Positions 16,259-24,636 of a stretch of 59,385 nt of DNA are shown one piece after another. The notes beneath the pieces are model-generated. The model was given only the letters and a program-made list of their open reading frames with translations, did not search any database and had not been told where the DNA came from. Position numbers and translations under genes: made by a program. The DNA comes from Bog-159 sp049511415. Lineage in GTDB: Bacteria > Acidobacteriota > Terriglobia > Bryobacterales > Bryobacteraceae. Each line of letters begins with the position of its first letter. Within the stretch, counting starts at the first letter, position 1. The DNA lies in the NCBI GenBank assembly GCA_049511415.1, contig JBEKYC010000053.1, positions 1-59,385 on the forward strand, in the 5' to 3' direction.

Positions 16259-17581
16259 ATGGCCCGGCTGCTCTTTACCGTGTGGCCGTATCCCACGCAC
16301 CTCGATCCCTTCGTTGCGTTGGCCCAGGCCGTCCGCGCCCGCGGGCACGACGTTGCCTTTTACACCGGCGGCGGTGCCCTGCCCATTCTGGAGCGCGAAG
16401 GCTTTCGCTGCTTTCCCTTTCGCCAGGTCGATTGGGCCCGCGTCTCCCGCACCGTCGACGATCTCATCGCCGGACGCAAGAGGCCCTCTCAATTGCAGCG
16501 CCTCTGGCCCCGCTTTCTGGTCGAAACCGTCCCGGCTCAAATCCAGGACCTCGACGAATTGGTGCGCGCCTTTGATCCCCATGCCCTGGTCTGCGACATC
16601 GCCATGTGGGCCCCCATTCTGATTCTGCACGAGCGGAATCAGATCCCCGTAGCCGCCTTCTCCCACGTGGCCCATTGCATCCTGCCCGGCCCGGATGGCC
16701 CCATCCAGGGCGTCGCCCTGCCCCGTCATCGCCACGGATGGCACGCCGCCTTCGCCGCCATCGCATCCGCTGCCGCCTGGCTCGTCACCTCCCGCACGCG
16801 CAAACGCGCCAATGCCCTCCGCGCCCGCTTCGGCCTGCCTTCTCTCGCGCAGGGCGTCAATGCCTATACCGGCACTCTCCCTCTCTACCTCGTCCCCGGC
16901 GCGCCGGAATTCGATAACCGGCGCCGCGATCTGCCGCCCTCCGTGCATTATGTCGGCCCTTGCCTGTGGGATAAGCCCACCGGCACGCCTCCGCCGGATT
17001 GGCTCGCGCGCCTGCCGCAGGATCGCCCGATCGTCCTGGTGGATGAAGGTGCGCTGTTCACGCATGAGCCGCGCATCCTCGATCTGGCCGCCCGCGGCCT
17101 CGCCGGCCTCCCGCTCACTGTCCTCTTAATGGCCGGCAAAGGCCGCGATCTCGCCGGCCTCCAACTCGGACCGTTGCCCCCGAACGCCATCCTGCAGCCG
17201 CACGCCGCGTTAAGCGATGTCCTCCCGTATGCCGCCGCCCTGGTCACCAACGGGAATTCCGAATCGGTCCTCGCCGCCCTGTGCGCCGGCCTGCCCACTG
17301 TCGTCTTGCCGTCCATCTGGGATCAGGCCGAAATGGCTTGGCGAGTTCAGGAGACTGGCGTCGGCCTCCGCGTGTCGCCCTGGCGCGCCTCGCCGCGCCG
17401 CATACGCCAGGCCGTTCGCCGTGTCTTGGACGATCCCGCCTTTCGTGCCAATGCGAAGTCGATGGGAGGGGCGCTGCAAGCCTACGGTGGCCCGCCACGC
17501 GCCGCCCGTTGGATTGAGGATCTCGCTATATCGCGGCCAGACCGGCCAATCCGGCCAGTCCCGGCGGAGGGAAACCGCTGA
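16259..17581 (+). CDS. MGT-family (GT1, GT-B fold) glycosyltransferase
   Basis: This 440-residue cytoplasmic enzyme begins LLFTVWPYPTHLDPFVALAQ, the N-terminal acceptor domain of macrolide/UDP-glycosyltransferase-like GT1 enzymes. The C-terminal donor-binding domain shows the shortened signature NGNSESVLAALCAGLP and VLPSIWDQAEMAWRV near residues 322-362, followed by GVGLRV. Such enzymes transfer a sugar from a nucleotide sugar to a small hydrophobic acceptor. The histidine usual in the donor motif is replaced by Asn, so activity should be checked. The ATG is one base after the methyltransferase stop. The last 56 bp overlap the convergent hydrolase gene. Confidence 0.8.
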   Translation: MARLLFTVWPYPTHLDPFVALAQAVRARGHDVAFYTGGGALPILEREGFRCFPFRQVDWARVSRTVDDLIAGRKRPSQLQRLWPRFLVETVPAQIQDLDELVRAFDPHALVCDIAMWAPILILHERNQIPVAAFSHVAHCILPGPDGPIQGVALPRHRHGWHAAFAAIASAAAWLVTSRTRKRANALRARFGLPSLAQGVNAYTGTLPLYLVPGAPEFDNRRRDLPPSVHYVGPCLWDKPTGTPPPDWLARLPQDRPIVLVDEGALFTHEPRILDLAARGLAGLPLTVLLMAGKGRDLAGLQLGPLPPNAILQPHAALSDVLPYAAALVTNGNSESVLAALCAGLPTVVLPSIWDQAEMAWRVQETGVGLRVSPWRASPRRIRQAVRRVLDDPAFRANAKSMGGALQAYGGPPRAARWIEDLAISRPDRPIRPVPAEGNR

Positions 17582-18398
17582 CCGGCGCCGGTTTCAAAAA
17601 CTGCACGATATGCTGCGTCAGCAGTTCCGGCTGCTCCAACGGGCCAAAATGCTCTCCGCCCGGCAGCAGCACCGGCTTGCAGTTGGGTAGCGCCTCTTGC
17701 AGGAATTCGTACGAGCTGATGAAGTGCGAGTTGTGCCCGTAGACCAGCAGTGTGGGTGTCCGTATGGTGCGCACCGCATCCAAAGTCATGGCGCCCACGA
17801 CTTCGTAGTCCTTCAGCAGCGTGGTATTCCGGATCAGGTGCAGCAGCGGCTCGCGGTTCCGCGGCAGCCCCCGCGCCGGACCGTAAAACTTGGGAGTCTC
17901 CAGGCTGACTTGGAGCAGGTATTCGGCGTCCGTGCGCTTGTCCTCGGGTACGTGAATGCCCACCTCTTCCAGCTTCGCCACCCACGCCGACCAGCCGATC
18001 CATCCCTTGTCGTTGCGCAGATGCACCAGCGCCGCCAACCCCGGCTCCAGCGCCACCAACTTCGCCACCCGCTCCGGATACAGCAGGCTGAAGTACATGC
18101 AAATGTCGGCGCCGAAACTGTGGCCTACCAGGATCGGCCGCTGGATCCCCATGGCGTCCAGGAAGCATCGCAGGTCTTCGGCCATGTCCGCCGCGGTGTA
18201 TCCTGTGAGTGGCACATCGCTGTAGCCATGGCCACGCAGATCGTAGGTCGTGACACAGTGTTCCCGCCGCAGGATCGGAGTCATGTACAGATGCCATACC
18301 GCCAGGTTTCCCAGAAAACCGTGCAGCATGACCACGTCCGGTCCCGTGCCCAATTTGATGTAATGCAAATTCACGCCGTTGGCGATTGTCTTTGGCAT
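17526..18398 (-). CDS. Alpha/beta-fold hydrolase
   Basis: This 290-residue protein has the canonical fold: oxyanion HGFLGN (26-31), DLRGHGYSD (53-61), nucleophile Ser94 in GHSFGA, and catalytic His250 in GGEHFG. At the place of the acid after strand 6 the sequence is VYGHNSHF, with no Asp or Glu; the acid may be supplied elsewhere or activity may be altered. The C-terminus PPPGLAGLAGLAAI is low complexity and lies in the part overlapping the glycosyltransferase gene. The substrate is unknown. It is convergent to the methyltransferase/glycosyltransferase operon and may not share its function. Confidence 0.8.
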   Translation of the reverse strand: MPKTIANGVNLHYIKLGTGPDVVMLHGFLGNLAVWHLYMTPILRREHCVTTYDLRGHGYSDVPLTGYTAADMAEDLRCFLDAMGIQRPILVGHSFGADICMYFSLLYPERVAKLVALEPGLAALVHLRNDKGWIGWSAWVAKLEEVGIHVPEDKRTDAEYLLQVSLETPKFYGPARGLPRNREPLLHLIRNTTLLKDYEVVGAMTLDAVRTIRTPTLLVYGHNSHFISSYEFLQEALPNCKPVLLPGGEHFGPLEQPELLTQHIVQFLKPAPVSGFPPPGLAGLAGLAAI

Positions 18399-18627
18399 AT
18401 GCCCGCCGCTCTTCAGCCCGCAGAATCAATGGTATACCACAACCATCCGGCCAACAACGGTACTATTCGTTACTTCCGGCCAGTACGATTTTTTATGGGG
18501 TGCACTATCCCAAATAAACCCCGCTGGTACTCGAAACGGCTTGATACTCCTGGCTCGCCCGAATTACAATTCACCCATCGGCCCCGTGGCAGTCGGATCG
18601 CGGTCGCTACTCAAGGAGGGTACTGAA

Positions 18628-19707
18628 ATGTATGGAATCATCCGGACTTTGGGCGTCGCTTGGCTGGGCTGCGCCTTCACCGCCGCAGCCGCCACTTTCA
18701 CCATCATTAACGTTCCGGGGGCGGGCACGGCAGCCGGCCAGGGAACTCTGGCCGACAGCATCAATGCTTCCGGCGTTATCGCCGGAAATTACTGGGATTC
18801 GAGCGGCGTCAGCCATGCCTTCGTGCGCGCCGCCGACGGAACCATCACCACCTTCAACGCGCCGCACGCCGGCACCGCCGCCGGCCAGGGCACCGGCGGC
18901 TGCTACGGAATCAACGCTTCCGGCGCAATCGCGGCGAATTATATCGACTCGAATGGCGTCTTTCACGGCCTGCTGCGCTCTGCCAGCGGCACCCTCCATC
19001 CATTCAACGTGTCCGGCGCAGGAACCGCCGCCGGTCAAGGGACCCTTCCCTATAGCATCAACGCCTCCGGAACCATCGCCGGTTACTACGCCGACAGCTC
19101 CGGCGTGGATCATGGCTTCGTACGGGCCAGCGACGGCACTATCACCACGTTCGATGCCCCAGGCGCAGGCACGGCTTCCGGTCAGGGAACGTATGCGATT
19201 TCCATCAACAACGACGGGACCATTTCCGGAGGCTATGTCGATTCAACCTCTGGCGAGCATGGCATTATCCGCGCGGCCGACGGCACCATCACGGACTTCG
19301 ACGTCCCCGCCGACGAAGGCTCCTACGGCTATGGCATCAATACCTCTGGAGCCAGCACGGGGAATACCTGGCTCTCCACTCAGGGCGCATCCGGAATGCT
19401 GCGCTCCGCCAGCGGGACGATCACTAATTTCAATGTTCCGGGGGCCGGCACTGGCGGGGATCAGGGCACCGTCGGCTGGGCCATTAACACCGCGGGCGCC
19501 ATCACCGGCTGGTACATCGATTCGAGTACCGCCTATCACGGCTTTATGCGCACCGCCGCCGGCAGCTTGGTCCCGTTCAACGCACCGGGAGCCGGCGCCG
19601 GCGCCTATCAGGGAACTTACCCTGTGAGCATCAATAGTTCATCCGATATCGCGGGATACTACGTCGACAGCGGCAACGCCGCTCACGGCTTCCTGCGCAC
19701 GCCATAG
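18628..19707 (+). CDS. Secreted HAF-type repeat protein
   Basis: This 359-residue protein has a signal peptide (residues 1-22, ending FTAAAAT). The rest is about eight imperfect repeats of 41-45 residues. Each contains FNVPGAGT, GQGT, SINASGTIAGYY, DSSGV and HGFVRASDGTIT in that order, the pattern of HAF-family extracellular repeats, probably a beta-propeller. No catalytic motif is visible. Start ATG 18628 has AAGGAGGG 7 nt upstream, one of the best ribosome-binding sites in the window. The large in-frame open region upstream (from 18379) is not coding. Confidence 0.75.
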   Translation: MYGIIRTLGVAWLGCAFTAAAATFTIINVPGAGTAAGQGTLADSINASGVIAGNYWDSSGVSHAFVRAADGTITTFNAPHAGTAAGQGTGGCYGINASGAIAANYIDSNGVFHGLLRSASGTLHPFNVSGAGTAAGQGTLPYSINASGTIAGYYADSSGVDHGFVRASDGTITTFDAPGAGTASGQGTYAISINNDGTISGGYVDSTSGEHGIIRAADGTITDFDVPADEGSYGYGINTSGASTGNTWLSTQGASGMLRSASGTITNFNVPGAGTGGDQGTVGWAINTAGAITGWYIDSSTAYHGFMRTAAGSLVPFNAPGAGAGAYQGTYPVSINSSSDIAGYYVDSGNAAHGFLRTP

Positions 19708-19711
19708 AAGA

Positions 19712-19717
19712 TATACT
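19712..19717 (+). promoter_or_regulatory. Candidate -10 box (TATACT), leaderless arrangement
   Basis: TATACT lies 8 nt before the GTG at 19726 and starts 4 nt after the stop codon of the HAF-repeat gene, so the small downstream gene could have its own leaderless transcript. Confidence 0.35.
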
Positions 19718-19725
19718 CGTAAGAC

Positions 19726-19890
19726 GTGGCGCGCAAGAAGCAGACATTCGACATGAAGAAAGAGGTCCGCAAGCTGGCGCGCGAGCGCGTGGGCACGGTG
19801 CCTTCGGGCGGACCCATCGTTCCTAGGTCCGAACGCAAAAAGCCCAAACACAAGCGGCCCATCACCGGCGACGACGAGGGGATGGCCTGA
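19726..19890 (+). CDS. 54-residue basic protein, unknown
   Basis: A short frame from GTG 19726 to TGA 19890 encodes a very basic protein: ARKKQTFDMKKEVRKLARER, then GTVPSGGPIVP, ERKKPKHKRP and an acidic end GDDEGMA. It contains no Cys or membrane segment. The composition and the KxxRKLARERVG helix suggest nucleic-acid or ribosome binding, but I know no named family. It is followed 6 bp later by the SDR gene, so it may be the first gene of a two-gene unit. Evidence that it is real: codon-position GC pattern like its neighbours, tight packing between genes, and the TATACT box. Confidence 0.55.
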   Translation: MARKKQTFDMKKEVRKLARERVGTVPSGGPIVPRSERKKPKHKRPITGDDEGMA

Positions 19891-19896
19891 AGCGCG

Positions 19897-20673
19897 ATGC
19901 CCGTGGCACTGGTAACCGGGGCGAGCCGGGGCGTCGGTAGAGGGACCGCCATGGCCTTGGCGAAAGCCGGTTTCACCGTGTTCGCAACCGGGCGGTCCAT
20001 CGCGGGCGCGGATCTACCCGCCGGCATCTTGCGCATTCCCTGTGACCATCTGGCCGACAGCCAGACCGCCGCGGTATTCGGCCGCATTACAGAGGAGTCT
20101 GGTGCTCTGGACCTGCTGGTGAACTGCGCCTGGGGCGGCTACCAACGGATGGTCGAGGACGGCGCATTCACCTGGCCGGCGCCTTTCTGGGAACAACCCG
20201 TGCATCGCTGGACCAGTATGATGGACGCCGGCGTCCGGGCTGCATTTGTGAGTTCGTCGCATGCGGCCAGAATGATGCTTCCAAGCCGCCGTGGATTGAT
20301 CGTCAATATCAGCTTCTGGGCCGCGCGGAAGTACTTGGGAAACCTGATCTACGGCGTCTCGAAAGCGGCCACCGACAAAATGACGGCGGACATGGCGCAC
20401 GAGCTGAAGCCGCACGGCGTCGCGGTAGTGTCGCTCTATCCGGGTCTGGTGCGAACCGAGGCCGTGATGCAGGCTGCCGACGCGGGTTGGCTCGACGTTT
20501 CAAACAGCGAAAGCCCGGAGTTCATCGGCCGCGTGATCGCCGCGCTGGCCAGTGACCCGGAGTTGCTCGCGAAAACGGGAAAATGCCTGGTGGCCGCCAC
20601 GATGGCGGCCGAATATGGAGTCGGAGATATAGATGGCCGTCAGCCAAGGCCGCTCACACTGCAGGAAGCTTAG
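19897..20673 (+). CDS. Short-chain dehydrogenase/reductase (SDR)
   Basis: This 258-residue classical SDR has the cofactor motif GASRGVG (8-14), NCAWGG in place of the usual NNAG, Ser in VNISFWAA (residue 134) and the catalytic YGVSK (148-152). GRS after strand 2 points to NADP preference. The NCAWGG segment and the overall layout resemble the DHRS1-like subgroup. Substrate unknown. It starts 6 bp after the small basic gene and is convergent with dnaJ, 12 bp away. Confidence 0.82.
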   Translation: MPVALVTGASRGVGRGTAMALAKAGFTVFATGRSIAGADLPAGILRIPCDHLADSQTAAVFGRITEESGALDLLVNCAWGGYQRMVEDGAFTWPAPFWEQPVHRWTSMMDAGVRAAFVSSSHAARMMLPSRRGLIVNISFWAARKYLGNLIYGVSKAATDKMTADMAHELKPHGVAVVSLYPGLVRTEAVMQAADAGWLDVSNSESPEFIGRVIAALASDPELLAKTGKCLVAATMAAEYGVGDIDGRQPRPLTLQEA

Positions 20674-20685
20674 CGCCGCGGATCG

Positions 20686-21804
20686 TTAAATGAAGTGATC
20701 CTTCACCCGCTCGAACAGGCTCTTCTCGGCGGGCTGATTGTCCACCGGCAGCGTATCGCGCAACTGCTCGAGAAGCTTCCTTTGTTCGCGCGTCAGCTTC
20801 GCGGGCACGCGCACGTCGATGTGCACGTATAGATCGCCGCGGCCGTTGCCGTTCACCGATGGCACGCCCTTGTGGCGGATGCGGAATTGGGCGCCGTTTT
20901 GAGTGCCCTCCGGAATCTTCAGGTTGTACGGCTCCTCCAAGGTGGGCACCTCGATCTCGGCCCCCAGCGCGGCTTGCCCGACGTTGATCGGTATGGTGCA
21001 GTGCAGGTCCACGCCCTGCCGTTCGAAGAAGGCGTGCTCTTTAACCTTCAGGAACACATAAAGATCGCCCGGCGGGCCACCGTTGGCGCCAGGTTGGCCC
21101 TCCTGGGCCAGGCGCAGCCGATTGCCTTCATCCACCCCGGCGGGGATGTTGACCTTGATCTTCCGCACCACCTGCCGGTAGCCCTGGCCATGGCACTGCC
21201 GGCAAGGATTCCGGATGACTTGTCCGCTGCCGCCGCAAACGTGGCAGGTACGCCGCACCGATAGGAAGCTTTGCTGATAAAGGATCTGGCCCTTGCCGCC
21301 GCAGGTGGAGCAGACGCTCGATCCGCTGCCTGGCTCGGCGCCGCTGGCATGACAACGGTCGCAAGCTTCCAGCCGCGGAACCTGGATCTCGGCGGCCATG
21401 CCGAAGACGGCATCCTCGAAGCCGATCTCCAGGTCATAGCGCAGATCCTCGCCGCGCTGGGCACGGCTGCGCCGGCTGCGCCCGCCCCCGCCAAAAATAT
21501 CGCCCAGCCCGAAGAAGTCGCCCAGAATGTCGCTGAAGTCGGAGAAGACGTTGGGATCGAAACCCTGCGCCCCGGGCCCTTGTAGACCCGCATGCCCGTA
21601 ACGGTCGTAGGCCGCGCGTTTCTGCCCATCGCTCAATACGCTGTAGGCTTCCGCGGCTTCTTTGAACTTCTCTTCGGCATCGGGATTCTCCGGATTCCGG
21701 TCGGGGTGGTATTGCAGCGCAAGCTTGCGGTAGGCCGATTTGACCTGACCTTCGTCGGCATCCCGGCCTACGCCGAGGATTTCATAATAATCGCGTTTCG
21801 CCAC
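20686..21804 (-). CDS. dnaJ: Chaperone DnaJ
   Basis: This 372-residue type I Hsp40 stimulates the DnaK ATPase and delivers unfolded proteins. The J domain occupies residues 1-70 with the HPD signature (HPDRNPE). A Gly/Phe-rich linker contains GLGDIFGGGGRSRR. Four zinc-binding CxxCxGxG-type repeats follow: CDRCHASG, CSTCGGKG, CHVCGGSG and CRQCHGQG. The C-terminal substrate-binding domains end with a conserved dimerisation segment. Length is normal. It is the last gene of the hrcA-grpE-dnaJ operon, 20 bp after grpE; dnaK is not in the window. Confidence 0.97.
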   Translation of the reverse strand: MAKRDYYEILGVGRDADEGQVKSAYRKLALQYHPDRNPENPDAEEKFKEAAEAYSVLSDGQKRAAYDRYGHAGLQGPGAQGFDPNVFSDFSDILGDFFGLGDIFGGGGRSRRSRAQRGEDLRYDLEIGFEDAVFGMAAEIQVPRLEACDRCHASGAEPGSGSSVCSTCGGKGQILYQQSFLSVRRTCHVCGGSGQVIRNPCRQCHGQGYRQVVRKIKVNIPAGVDEGNRLRLAQEGQPGANGGPPGDLYVFLKVKEHAFFERQGVDLHCTIPINVGQAALGAEIEVPTLEEPYNLKIPEGTQNGAQFRIRHKGVPSVNGNGRGDLYVHIDVRVPAKLTREQRKLLEQLRDTLPVDNQPAEKSLFERVKDHFI

Positions 21805-21824
21805 GGGGAGTTTACTGAAATCTG

Positions 21825-22358
21825 TTAGGGGCGCACGGCCACTTTCACCATGGCCGGCCGCAAAAGCTTTCCTTTGAAATTATAGCCGCTTTGGTATTCT
21901 TCCAAAACCGTCTGATCGGGCAGGTCCTCGGACTGCACCCGATCCACCGCCTGGTGCACGTTCGGATCAAAAGGCTTTCCAGCCGCCTCGATCGGTTCCA
22001 GTCCCGCCTTTTTCAGGGTCTCCCACAGCCGTTGATAGATCAGATCGACGCCCTTCGCATATTCCTTATCGGCGGTTTCGGCCTTGCGGGCGCGGCGAAA
22101 ATCATCCACCACGGGCAGCAGATCCCGCACAGTCTCCATGGCCGCGTACTGGATAAAATCGGAACGGTCGCGCTCCGCGCGGCGCCGGAAGTTCTCGAAG
22201 TCCGCCATGGCGCGCAGCAGGCGGTCGGTCAACTCGGCCTTATCCGCGGCCAGTTGATCGCGCTCGGCGGTCAGTGCCGCAATTTGAGACTCGGGAGTTT
22301 CGTCCGGAAGGCCTTCTTCCACTTCTGATGCACTCTGTTCCTGGTTATTGTCTGCCAC
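21825..22358 (-). CDS. grpE: Nucleotide exchange factor GrpE
   Basis: This 177-residue protein releases ADP from DnaK. A long N-terminal coiled coil (residues 20-75) leads into the conserved core RAMADFENFRRRAERD. The C-terminal beta domain has the family signature around GKPFDPNVHQAV and ends GYNFKGKLLRPAMVKVA. It lies in the same operon as hrcA (35 bp upstream) and dnaJ (20 bp downstream). Start ATG 22358. Confidence 0.95.
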   Translation of the reverse strand: MADNNQEQSASEVEEGLPDETPESQIAALTAERDQLAADKAELTDRLLRAMADFENFRRRAERDRSDFIQYAAMETVRDLLPVVDDFRRARKAETADKEYAKGVDLIYQRLWETLKKAGLEPIEAAGKPFDPNVHQAVDRVQSEDLPDQTVLEEYQSGYNFKGKLLRPAMVKVAVRP

Positions 22359-22393
22359 TAACCATTAGATTAACAAATGCGGTTTGGAGACGC

Positions 22394-23431
22394 TTAAGAC
22401 TGCATGCTCTCGAGCGCGCGCTGGGTCTGCAAGACCGCACCCATTACCTTCTCATAGCGCATGCGCATGGGACCCAGCACCGCAATCTTGGCCCAGATGC
22501 CGCTGGGCATCTGGAACGAGATGCCGATCAACGCCAGTTCCTTCATGGCCGGATGCGCGTCCTCCAACCCCACGCGCACTTCGAGCGATCCGGTGGGCTG
22601 CTCCAGCACGTGATTCAGCAGCTCCACGATGCGCTTCTTCTCTTCCAGCGCCTGCAACAGATCGCGCAGCTTCTCGCGCGTCAGGTGCAGGTCGAGATCC
22701 ACCAGGTTCGACACGCCCTCCATGTGCACTTCGGGCGCGGCATCCACGTCCAACAGGCCTTTCCGATAAAGCAGCGTCAGCTTGCGCAGCACGGCATCGT
22801 AGATGGCGCGTTCCTCGGCGATGCGCAGCATCAATTCGCGGCGCACGTCTTCCAGACGCCAACCGCTGAAATTGCGGTTGACGTAGTTGCGGATGTGGAT
22901 CAATTCCTCCGAAGAAACCGCCTCTTCCAGAACCACCAGACGGTTATGCACGGTACGGTCGCGGGTTACCAGAATCACCAGAATGCGCCCGTCGCCCAGG
23001 GGCACCAGCTCGATCTGGTCGAGTTCCCGCACCGCCGGCGGCAAGCTGGCCGTAATTCCCACGTTGCGCGTCAGTTCGGTCAAGATGTGGCAGGAGCGCG
23101 CAAACCGCTCGGCGGCGGTAGGTGCTTCGCTCAACTCCGTGCGCATGCGGGCTGTGTCCACCGACGGGATGCGCCCCGCATTGAGCGAGTGCACGTAGTC
23201 GCGAAACGCCTTCTCGGTCGGCACACGTCCGGCGGAAGTGTGCGGTTGCGAGAGGTATCCGTCATCGGCCAGATCGGCCATGATATTGCGAATAGATGCC
23301 GGACTGAGACGGTTGTGGCGCCGGTTCGCTATCGTCTGCGAGCCTACCGGCTCACCAGTATCGATATAAATTCGCACGATGGCATGCAGGATGTCCTGCA
23401 GTCTGGCATTCAGCGGCGCGTCTGAATCCAT
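22394..23431 (-). CDS. hrcA: Heat-inducible transcription repressor HrcA
   Basis: This 345-residue repressor has an N-terminal winged helix (residues 1-75: SPASIRNIMADLADDGYLSQPHTSAGRVPT, with the recognition helix around SIRNIMADL), a GAF-like central domain and the inserted dimerising domain. HrcA normally binds the CIRCE inverted repeat to repress groE/dnaK and its own operon. It is the first gene of hrcA-grpE-dnaJ. I looked for CIRCE in the 104-bp upstream region and found none, so the operon may be regulated from elsewhere or not be autorepressed. Confidence 0.95.
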   Translation of the reverse strand: MDSDAPLNARLQDILHAIVRIYIDTGEPVGSQTIANRRHNRLSPASIRNIMADLADDGYLSQPHTSAGRVPTEKAFRDYVHSLNAGRIPSVDTARMRTELSEAPTAAERFARSCHILTELTRNVGITASLPPAVRELDQIELVPLGDGRILVILVTRDRTVHNRLVVLEEAVSSEELIHIRNYVNRNFSGWRLEDVRRELMLRIAEERAIYDAVLRKLTLLYRKGLLDVDAAPEVHMEGVSNLVDLDLHLTREKLRDLLQALEEKKRIVELLNHVLEQPTGSLEVRVGLEDAHPAMKELALIGISFQMPSGIWAKIAVLGPMRMRYEKVMGAVLQTQRALESMQS

Positions 23432-23460
23432 AAGGCCTGTATGTGATTCTCCCTATTGCT

Positions 23461-23489
23461 ATTGTAAGCATGGCAAAGCAAAAATACAA
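23461..23489 (-). promoter_or_regulatory. Candidate sigma-70-like promoter for hrcA-grpE-dnaJ
   Basis: On the minus strand TTGTAT (23489-23484) and TACAAT (23466-23461) are separated by exactly 17 bp. The -10 is about 29 bp before the hrcA ATG. No CIRCE repeat overlaps it. Confidence 0.45.
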
Positions 23490-23535
23490 AGGAACTTCCT
23501 CAATCGGCGTTAAAATTGCGTAAGGATAGAGGCTA

Positions 23536-24066
23536 ATGACTCTGGTCGAAGAGGTTGCGGAGCGCCAACTGACGTGGCGTCAGGCGGAAGCCTTGCGCCG
23601 GTACTTCCAGTTAATGGATGGCGAGCGCGAGATCGCGTCCGTGCGCTTTGAGTCGCTCGGCGGATCGCGCGCCACCGGCCAGTCTGGCGGAAAAGCGTGG
23701 ACCTTCAAGAGAACCGGGTTTCTTTCGCCCAAGATCACCATACGCGAGCCCGGATCGGACAAAGACATAGCCGCCTTCTCACCAGGATGGATGGGGAGCG
23801 GCTGGATCGCTTTTGCCGGTGGCCGCCGCTTCCAACTGCGGCACACGAACTTCTGGGGGACGGCCTGGGCTTTTGAAGCCGAAGATGGCGCCCCCGCCGT
23901 CCTGCTCTCGGCCCACCCGGGGTTCTTCAAACAGGGCGGTGTCGCCACCGTGACGCAGGCGGCCGCGGGCTGGCCGGAGACTCCGGTGTTGCTGCTCCTG
24001 ATTTGGTACGTGCGTATATTGGCGAACGAGGATGCAGCGGCCAGCGCAGGGGTGGCCGGTTCGTAA
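23536..24066 (+). CDS. Hypothetical protein, beta-rich
   Basis: This 176-residue protein was not assigned with confidence. It has a beta-rich centre with repeated aromatic/Gly pairs (GGKAWTFKRTGF, GWMGSGWIAF, HTNFWGTAWAF), which recalls the LURP-one/tubby-like barrel but without a clear family match. The C-terminus (PETPVLLLLIWYVRILA) is a single hydrophobic segment and might be a membrane anchor. Start ATG 23536 has AGGATAGAGG upstream. The stop overlaps the next gene's ATG, so it is translationally coupled to the methyltransferase. Confidence 0.55.
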   Translation: MTLVEEVAERQLTWRQAEALRRYFQLMDGEREIASVRFESLGGSRATGQSGGKAWTFKRTGFLSPKITIREPGSDKDIAAFSPGWMGSGWIAFAGGRRFQLRHTNFWGTAWAFEAEDGAPAVLLSAHPGFFKQGGVATVTQAAAGWPETPVLLLLIWYVRILANEDAAASAGVAGS

Positions 24067-24629
24067 TGACGCATTCGGTTTGCCCCTGGTGGATCGGTTA
24101 TCTGCTGGCCAGCCCTTTGCGGCGGCTCGCCTACAATCCGGCGCGCATTCTGGGGCCTTACGTTCAAGAAGGCATGACGGTGCTGGAACCGGGCCCGGGT
24201 ATGGGCTTCTTCACTTTGGAACTGGCGCGCCTGGCCGGCGCCACGGGCAGGGTGGTGGCCACCGACATCCAACCCATAATGCTCGCCGGATTGAAACGCC
24301 GCGCCGCCAAGTCAGGCCTGTTGCCGCGCGTGGAAGTACGCCTGGCGCGGCCCGAATCCATGGGATTGGCCGGACTGGAGGGCGCCGTGGATTTTGTATT
24401 GGCCTTTGCCATGGTGCATGAGATGCCTTCGGCGGCCGCATTCTTCGAGCAGGCGGCCGAGGCCATGAAGCCGGGCGCCGGCCTGCTTCTGGCCGAGCCC
24501 GCGGGTCACGTCAAGCCGCCAGAATTCGCCGACGAATTGGCGGCCGCGGCGCACGCCGGCCTGCGCGTCGTGGACCGGCCTGAAATCCCGCATAGCCTCA
24601 CCGCCCTGCTGCGGAAGGGTGCGCTATAA
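24066..24629 (+). CDS. Class I SAM-dependent methyltransferase
   Basis: This 187-residue protein begins THSVCPWWIGYLLASPLRR and has motif I LEPGPGMGFFTLELA at residues 39-53 and ATDIQP at 63-68, as in UbiE/Methyltransf_11-type enzymes. FAMVHEMPSAAAFF takes the motif IV position, and LLLAEPAGHV follows. The first part (WWIGYLL..P.R) resembles small methyltransferases of unknown substrate. The ATG overlaps the preceding TAA (TAATGA). An alternative upstream start at 24003 would lie inside the previous gene and is rejected. Confidence 0.8.
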   Translation: MTHSVCPWWIGYLLASPLRRLAYNPARILGPYVQEGMTVLEPGPGMGFFTLELARLAGATGRVVATDIQPIMLAGLKRRAAKSGLLPRVEVRLARPESMGLAGLEGAVDFVLAFAMVHEMPSAAAFFEQAAEAMKPGAGLLLAEPAGHVKPPEFADELAAAAHAGLRVVDRPEIPHSLTALLRKGAL

Positions 24630-24636
24630 CAGGGAG

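Noticed and set aside
22274..23425. 383-codon plus-strand frame opposite hrcA
   Set aside because: Antisense shadow, Gln/His-rich, typical of GC-rich DNA.
20686..23431. CIRCE element for the heat-shock operon
   Set aside because: No matching inverted repeat is present in or just upstream of the operon.
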